DNA of 64,000 bases. Origin: Cryomorphaceae bacterium. GTDB taxonomy: Bacteria > Bacteroidota > Bacteroidia > Flavobacteriales > UBA7430. Under the pieces are notes generated by a model that saw only the letters and a program-made list of their open reading frames with translations, had not been told where the DNA came from and made no database searches. Each line of letters begins with the position of its first letter. Position 1 is the first letter of the stretch. A program made the translations under genes and the position numbers. Of this stretch, positions 59,257 to 64,000 are shown in pieces. Location: contig BOWN01000002.1 in the NCBI GenBank assembly GCA_019649675.1, positions 1 to 64,000 on the forward strand, read 5' to 3'.

Positions 59257-59284
59257 AAAAAGCGGTGCAAAAACACCGCTTTTC
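59257..59284 (-). terminator. Intrinsic terminator of repeat-protein gene 2
   Basis: AAAAGCGGTG-TTTTTG-CACCGCTTTTTT on the - strand: an 8-10 bp stem, 6-base loop and T-run, 21 bp beyond the stop of gene 2 and just before the promoter of gene 1. Confidence 0.88.
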
Positions 59285-59305
59285 TGTAATAATGTAAATT
59301 AGACA

Positions 59306-62300
59306 CTAATTAACAATACGCTTTTCAGTGGTTCCATCATTATATAAATATAATAGGATTTCACCTTTAAATTGTGTAGTTGGATCAACTTGTTGACCGA
59401 GCATATTTACAACTCGAACAAGAGATCTAACATCATTAGGATGATTTAATACAGGTAATTCATGGACCCATTCAGGTACTGAAGGAGTAAGCTCTATTCT
59501 TTGACCGTCCACATCAGGGAAAGTGTAATTACTTAATGCATTAACCATACGAATTTGATAACCTTGCCCTGGAATAAAATCACCAATGCCATTAAAAGAA
59601 TATTCAGGCCAATATACAGCAGCTGCATTATTTTTGACAATCTGAACATTAGAAACAATAGGTGCCAGAGTAGCAGCTACATCTTGAGGATCAGGCAAAG
59701 TATAACCCATAATATTCCAACCTTCTAATAAGTCTATATAAATAGGTTCACACGAACCACCACCAGAATTGGCGAGTGCTTCATCAAGTAAAACTTGAAG
59801 AGCATCAATATCGTTCTGAGCTGATGCTGACCATCATTAAAACCATACAGGTAATACTCATCAGCTATTGTTGAATTATCAGAAGTGATATCAACAGAAG
59901 CAACACCATCAGCGTAAGCAGCATCTACATCAGCTTGACCTATTCCGTCTTCTGGTATTACAGAAGCAACACCGTCTGCATAAGCAGCATCTACATCAGC
60001 TTGACCTATTCCGTCTTCTGGAGTTACAGAAGCAACACCATCTGCATAAGCAGCATCTAAATCAGCTTGACCTATTCCGTCTTCTGGTGTTACAGAAGAA
60101 GCACCATCAGAATAACCAATTAAATATGCCTGATCTACATCAACTTGCGTGATACCATCATGCCACAATTTTCGAGAATATTATCAATTTGTGCTTCAAG
60201 TGCTGCTATTTGAGATGCTGCATTAGCCTGGGCTACTGCAACAGCGGCATCTAAATCAGCTTGAGAAATACCATCTTCAGGAATTACTGAAGCTACACCT
60301 GCACTATATCCATCTCCATAACCCCATCCATAGGCTTCATCAGCTATAGCTTGATTATCTGAGGTAATGTCGACAGAAGCAGCACCATTTTCAAAGGCAG
60401 CATCAACATCTTCTTGACCAATACCATCATCACCACCAGATTCTAAACATGATTCATAAGCATCTTGCCAAGAAATACAATCACCTGAATCAGTTGCTGA
60501 TGCGTCGTAATTTGCAGCAGTTTCATCTTGACAACCAACTACCTCAAACTCATCACATACTAAATCACCATCAGAGTCATTCACACACCCACCCTCACAA
60601 TCATAAATATTATCTGGATAAACACATGAACCATCGTTTGTATTTGCGGTAGAATCATAATTACATGCAGTTGGGTCTATACATCCTAAATACTCAACAG
60701 TACATGCTAATTCAAAATCAAAGCCTGTAACAAACGATAAACCATTAACTGCATAGTTAGCCATTACTGGGGACTGGAATGAAGCATTAACAACATAAAT
60801 ATCATCGCCAGATTGAGCTATGAATAAAAATGGAGAACCTACCTCTAATCCATCAAGCTCAGGTGTAGTTGTATCATCTCCAAAGGCTACAATTTGTAGA
60901 TTGCTACCTGTCCATAACGAAGCACCCGCACAAACTGCTGAACCATCATCGCTTATAAAGAAAACACCTATTTGGTCTCCTGGTAATAGTGGTGTTGTAA
61001 TTGAACCAGGAATCATTACAGTATGATTTGTCCCACTATTGTATGTTTCGAAAGAAACTTGACACCCCGCTCCTATTAAATCATATTCACATGACCCATC
61101 TGAAGTATTTGCATTAGGATTATAGTTTTCTGCATTAGTATCTGTACATCCATTAACAATTAATGTAGATACATGAACCATCATCTAATGTTGCTGAAGA
61201 ATCATATTCTAGATATGCTGAATCTGTACAACCTAAATAATCACAATCACCTGAATCAGTTGCTGATGCGTCGTAATTTGCAGCAGTTTCATCTTGACAA
61301 CCAACTACCTCAAACTCATCACATACCTAAATCACCATCAGAGTCATTCACACCCACCCTCACAATCATAAATATTATCTGGATAAACACATGAACCATC
61401 GTTTGTATTTGCGGTAGAATCATAATTACATGCAGTTGGGTCTATACATCCTAAATACTCAACAGTACATGCTAATTAAAAATCAAAGCCTGTAACAAAC
61501 GATAAACCATTAACTGCATAGTTAGCCATTACTGGGGACTGGAATGAAGCATTAACAACATAAATATCATCGCCAGATTGAGCTATGAATAAAAATGGAG
61601 AACCTACCTCTAATCCATCAAGCTCAGGTGTAGTTGTATCATCTCCAAAGGCTACAATTTGTAGATTGCTACCTGTCCATAACGAAGCACCCGCACAAAC
61701 TGCTGAACCATCATCGCTTATAAAGAAAACACCTATTTGGTCTCCTGGTAATAGTGGTGTTGTAATTGAACCAGGAATCATTACAGTATGATTTGTCCCA
61801 CTATTGTATGTTTCGAAAGAAACTTGACACCCCGCTCCTATTAAATCATATTCACATGACCCATCTGCAGTATTTGCGTTGGGGTTATAGTTTTCTATTT
61901 ATATCTGTACATCCATTAACAATTAATGTAATACATGAACCATCATCTAATGTTGCTGAAGAATCATATTCTGTATATGCTGAATCGGTACAACCTAAAT
62001 ATTCACAATCACCTGAATCAGTTGCTGATGCGTCGTAATTTGCAGCAGTTTCATCTTGACAACCAACTACCTCAAACTCATCACATACTAAATCACCATC
62101 AGAGTCATTCAAACAGTTACCATCACAATCATATCCACTATTAGCAGCAGGATTATCACATCCACAACCTAAATCATTATTGTAACATGAACCATTATCT
62201 GTGGTTGCGTTGGAGTTATAATTACATGCATTTGAATCTGTACATCCTTCAAGATCAATAGTTAAGCAAGAACCATCATCAACGTTAGCATTAGCATTAA

Positions 62301-63253
62301 ATTCAAGATAATCTGGATCTGTACAACCATAAACGGCTATAGTTAAACATGAACCATCATCTATTGTAGCATTTGAATTATATTCAAAATAGTCATGCAT
62401 CTGTACAACCTTCAACATCAACAGCACAAGAAATTGCATCATACGATATTCCAGAAATAAATGAAATTCCATTTAATGCAAATCCATCTTGAGGACTAGG
62501 TGTTAAATTATACTGATTTCCATTATTATCTTCAAATTTCCATACAATAGTCTCTCCTGCAGAAAAACCATCTTTCTCAGGTGAAGTTGAATCATCTGCC
62601 ATTGCTGTAATTTGAACCTGTGAACCAGTAAAAGCTGAAGCTCCACCACACAACTGTTGTCCACCATTATCGATATAATATACACCAATAGTTCCATTAC
62701 CAAGAGATGATAAAGCAGAAGCTCCTGGTGGTGTAATAAATAAAGTCATATTACTACCAGTATTTACGAAATCAAAATCTAAAGGGGGACATTGATCTCC
62801 ATTTACTGAATCATCACCACCACCACAATCAATCTCAGTTATTGAGGCTGATTGAATGAATGAAATGCCATTTATTGTAAAATTATCATTTGGAGAGGGA
62901 GCTATAGCAAATATACTACCATCAGTAGTCTCATAAAACCAATTAATTGATTCTCCAGATGAGAAACCATCTTTCTCAGGTGAAGTCGAATCATCAGCCA
63001 TAACTGCCAACTGAATTTGAGCACCATTAAAAGCTACAGATGCGGCACAAATGAACGAACCATCAGCATCAGTGTAAAAAGAACCAATGGTACCATCACC
63101 AAGTTCGTCATAGATTGAAGATGCTGCAAGTGGTGTGAAAAAGGCAGTCATATTTGTACCTGTATTCACGTACTCAAAGCTTAGATCACACTGAGCTTTA
63201 ACTAAATTGATGCTCGTTAACGTAAAAACGAGAAAAAGAAATGATTTCTTCAT
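59306..63253 (-). CDS. Large modular repeat surface protein 2 (about 1,300 aa)
   Basis: Start 63253: signal peptide MKKSFLFLVFTLTSINLVKA, then QCDLSFEYVNTGTNMTAFF. It carries two N-terminal TGxNMT domains (63.2-62.4 kb) and a run of GCTD...DDGSC repeats with a TSP3-like loop (NDSDGDLVCDEFE). Then come two tandem copies of a 765-bp block holding another TGxNMT-type domain (NSGTNHTVMIPG), an ADEAYGWGYGDGYSAGVASV piece, a short coiled coil, four 22-residue GIGQADVDAAYADGVASVTP repeats, and the C-terminal module (VGYTLPD-like, AAAVYWPEYSFNGIGDFIPG, VVNMLGQQVD, LYLYNDGTTEKRIVN). Frameshifts at about 62395, 61900, 61475, 61340, 61175, 60165, 59825 and 59715 split it in the track. Probably exported by the T9SS and surface anchored; ligand unknown. 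Confidence 0.8.
59890..60150 (-). repeat. 66-bp tandem repeats encoding a 22-residue stalk unit
   Basis: Four consecutive units of 66 bp; the consensus protein is GIGQADVDAAYADGVASVTPED (shown across two unit boundaries in shorter form elsewhere). The units keep frame and differ by a few bases, ending in a variant DQAYLIGYSDGASSVTPE. Ala-rich and regular, it probably forms a rod or coiled coil between the ectodomain and the C-terminal module. Confidence 0.85.
60478..61243 (-). repeat. 765-bp tandem block, copy nearer the C-terminus
   Basis: Nearly identical to 61244-62005. It encodes a GCQDETAANYDASATDSGDC repeat, GGCVNDSDGDLVCDEFE, GCIDPTACNYDSTANTNDGS, a TGxNMT-type domain (NHTVMIPGSITTPLLPGDQI, VCAGASLWTGSNLQIVAFGD) and a DTNAENYNPNANTSDGSC repeat. 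The frame is intact here. Confidence 0.88.
61244..62005 (-). repeat. 765-bp tandem block, second copy
   Basis: Repeats 60478-61243 at an offset of about 765 bp, with a further partial copy of the GCQDETAANYD unit at 62006-62110. It contains a lost-Phe stop at 61475 (ttaaaaatc against ttcaaaatc) and indels at 61340 and 61900 that the other copy lacks, so these are probably base errors. Confidence 0.87.
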
Positions 63254-63285
63254 AATTAGGGAGGATTAAAATTTATTTAAATATA

Positions 63286-63310
63286 CAAAAAAGAGGCTTC
63301 GCCTCTTTTT
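63286..63310 (-). terminator. Intrinsic terminator of repeat-protein gene 3
   Basis: AAAAAGAGGC-GAA-GCCTCTTTTTT on the - strand: a compact stem, 3-base loop and T-run, 21 bp after the stop of the third repeat-protein gene and before the start of gene 2. Confidence 0.88.
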
Positions 63311-63331
63311 AAGTAACAATATTCTATGCCA

Positions 63332-64000
63332 TTATTTAATTATCTTCTCAACTGATCCATCTGAGTATAAGTATAATAAAACTTCGCCTTTAAAGACATC
63401 ATCAGGATCAACCTCTTGACCTAACATGTTTACGACACTTACTAATGAACGAAGATCGTTAGGATGAGTAGGAACTACCATTTCATGAACCCAATCAGGA
63501 ACTTGAGGATTAACTTCTAATCTTTGACCTTCACCTAATTCAGGGAATACAAAATCATCAAAAGAATAATACATTCTCACTTGATAACCTTGTCCTGGTT
63601 CAACAGTTCCTAAACTATTAAATCCAAACTCTGGCCAATATACTTGAGCAGAATTATTCTTAATCAAGTGCAAACTATTACCCAATGCTTCTAATGATAG
63701 AGCTACGTCTTGTGAATTTTGCCATTGGGAAAACCCAAACATGTTCCAACCTTGTTGTAGATCAATTGAAATAGGATTAGAGTAATAATCTAAACTTCCT
63801 GTGTTTCACCTTGAACAACAGTAAGTGCAACAAGATCAGAATTTAATCCATCAATTGTAGAGTTTAATCCATCAATATCAGAATTTAATCAACAATATCA
63901 GAATTTAATCCGACAATATCAGAATTTAATCCATCAATAGTAGCTTGATAAGCAGCGTCCTCCTGACTATCTAGATAAGCAATTTCTTCTAATTGAGCAT
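63332..64000 (-). CDS. Modular repeat surface protein 3, 5' part outside window
   Basis: Only the C-terminal 220 or so residues are visible. From the window edge it reads AQLEEIAYLDSQEDAAYQAT, then the heptad repeat region IDGLNSDI..., a short linker (LVALTVVQGETQ, SLDYYSNPISIDLQQGWNMF) and the shared C-terminal module (NSAQVYWPEFGFNSLGTVEP, GQGYQVRMYYSFDDFVFPEL, VVNMLGQEVDPDDVFKGEVL, LYLYSDGSVEKIIK). The module is colinear with those of genes 1 and 2. The track start at 63742 is an internal Met; indels at about 63803 and 63892 hide the upstream frame. The ectodomain lies beyond the window. Confidence 0.82.
63822..63950 (-). repeat. 21-bp repeats encoding a heptad coiled coil
   Basis: Five or six units of seven residues, IDGLNSD with small changes (IVGLNSD, IDGLNST, IDGLNSD LVAL). 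Hydrophobic residues at positions 1 and 4 of each heptad predict a parallel coiled coil. The 21-bp unit 'atcagaatttaatccatcaat' repeats on the + strand. One unit has lost a base near 63892. Confidence 0.87.

Noticed and set aside
59890-60150. Evenly spaced repeats resembling a CRISPR array
   Set aside because: The units are 66 bp, contiguous, keep the reading frame and lack unique spacers; they encode a protein stalk.

Overview
The window looks like a chromosomal segment of a low-GC Bacteroidota, most likely a Flavobacteriales member (Crocinitomicaceae/Cryomorphaceae-like). Reasons: several proteins end in type IX secretion (T9SS) C-terminal sorting domains, there is a PorE-like TPR/propeller/CRD/OmpA protein, three promoters match the Bacteroidota consensus TTG-N19-TAnnTTTG, and gene families such as DUF4199 and M16 pairs are typical of the group. 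Many genes are split in the ORF track by single-base indels, usually in or beside homopolymers, while conserved protein sequence continues in the next frame. I read this as uncorrected long-read sequence error, not as genuine pseudogenes. I therefore give full-length reconstructed spans and name the breaks. Quality varies: 11.5-15.3 kb, 24.2-27.0 kb and 52-59 kb are almost clean; 7.4-10.5, 17.0-17.9, 27.4-35.2 and 48.5-51.9 kb are poor.

Layout. 0-10.5 kb: partial maf, photolyase, HMG-CoA lyase overlapping a PorE-like gene, queE, a T9SS-exported M43 protease, then ftsK and a LolA-like gene on the + strand. 10.7-15.5 kb: UbiA-like membrane protein, intact gcvP, and a T9SS choice-of-anchor-type protein with a consensus promoter and a strong shared terminator. 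15.5-27 kb: mlaF/mlaE (- strand), then a + strand run of TolC, HlyD-type adaptor, tsaB, gpmI, ftsB/divIC-like, mutA, mutB and a small outer-membrane protein. 27-35.2 kb (- strand): small membrane protein, murB, MoxR ATPase, three tandem periplasmic folding factors of the SurA/parvulin type, guaB. 35.3-41.7 kb (- strand): outer-membrane barrel-like protein, an inactive and an active M16 peptidase, Nramp transporter, nitronate monooxygenase-like protein, MORN-repeat protein. 41.7-47.9 kb (- strand): M36 fungalysin-type secreted protease, then DUF4199-GT2-GT4 with its own consensus promoter.

47.9-64 kb is the unusual region: three consecutive - strand genes for very large modular surface proteins (about 3,700 aa, about 1,300 aa, and one cut by the window end). 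Each ends in the same roughly 135-residue C-terminal module (GWN...VYWPEF...PGQGYQ...VVNMLGQ...LYLY.DG..EK), each is followed by its own hairpin terminator, and each carries a different stalk repeat before that module. The ectodomains mix a repeated about 110-residue 'TGxNMT' domain, Cys/Asp-rich GCTD...DDGSC repeats, thrombospondin-3-like calcium loops, DSYGDG modules and starch-binding-like beta domains. Segments of 500-860 bp are duplicated almost identically inside these genes, and a C9 tract lies just upstream of the largest gene's start codon. This family is the best candidate for an undescribed system: T9SS-exported giant adhesins that evolve by recombination between internal repeats.
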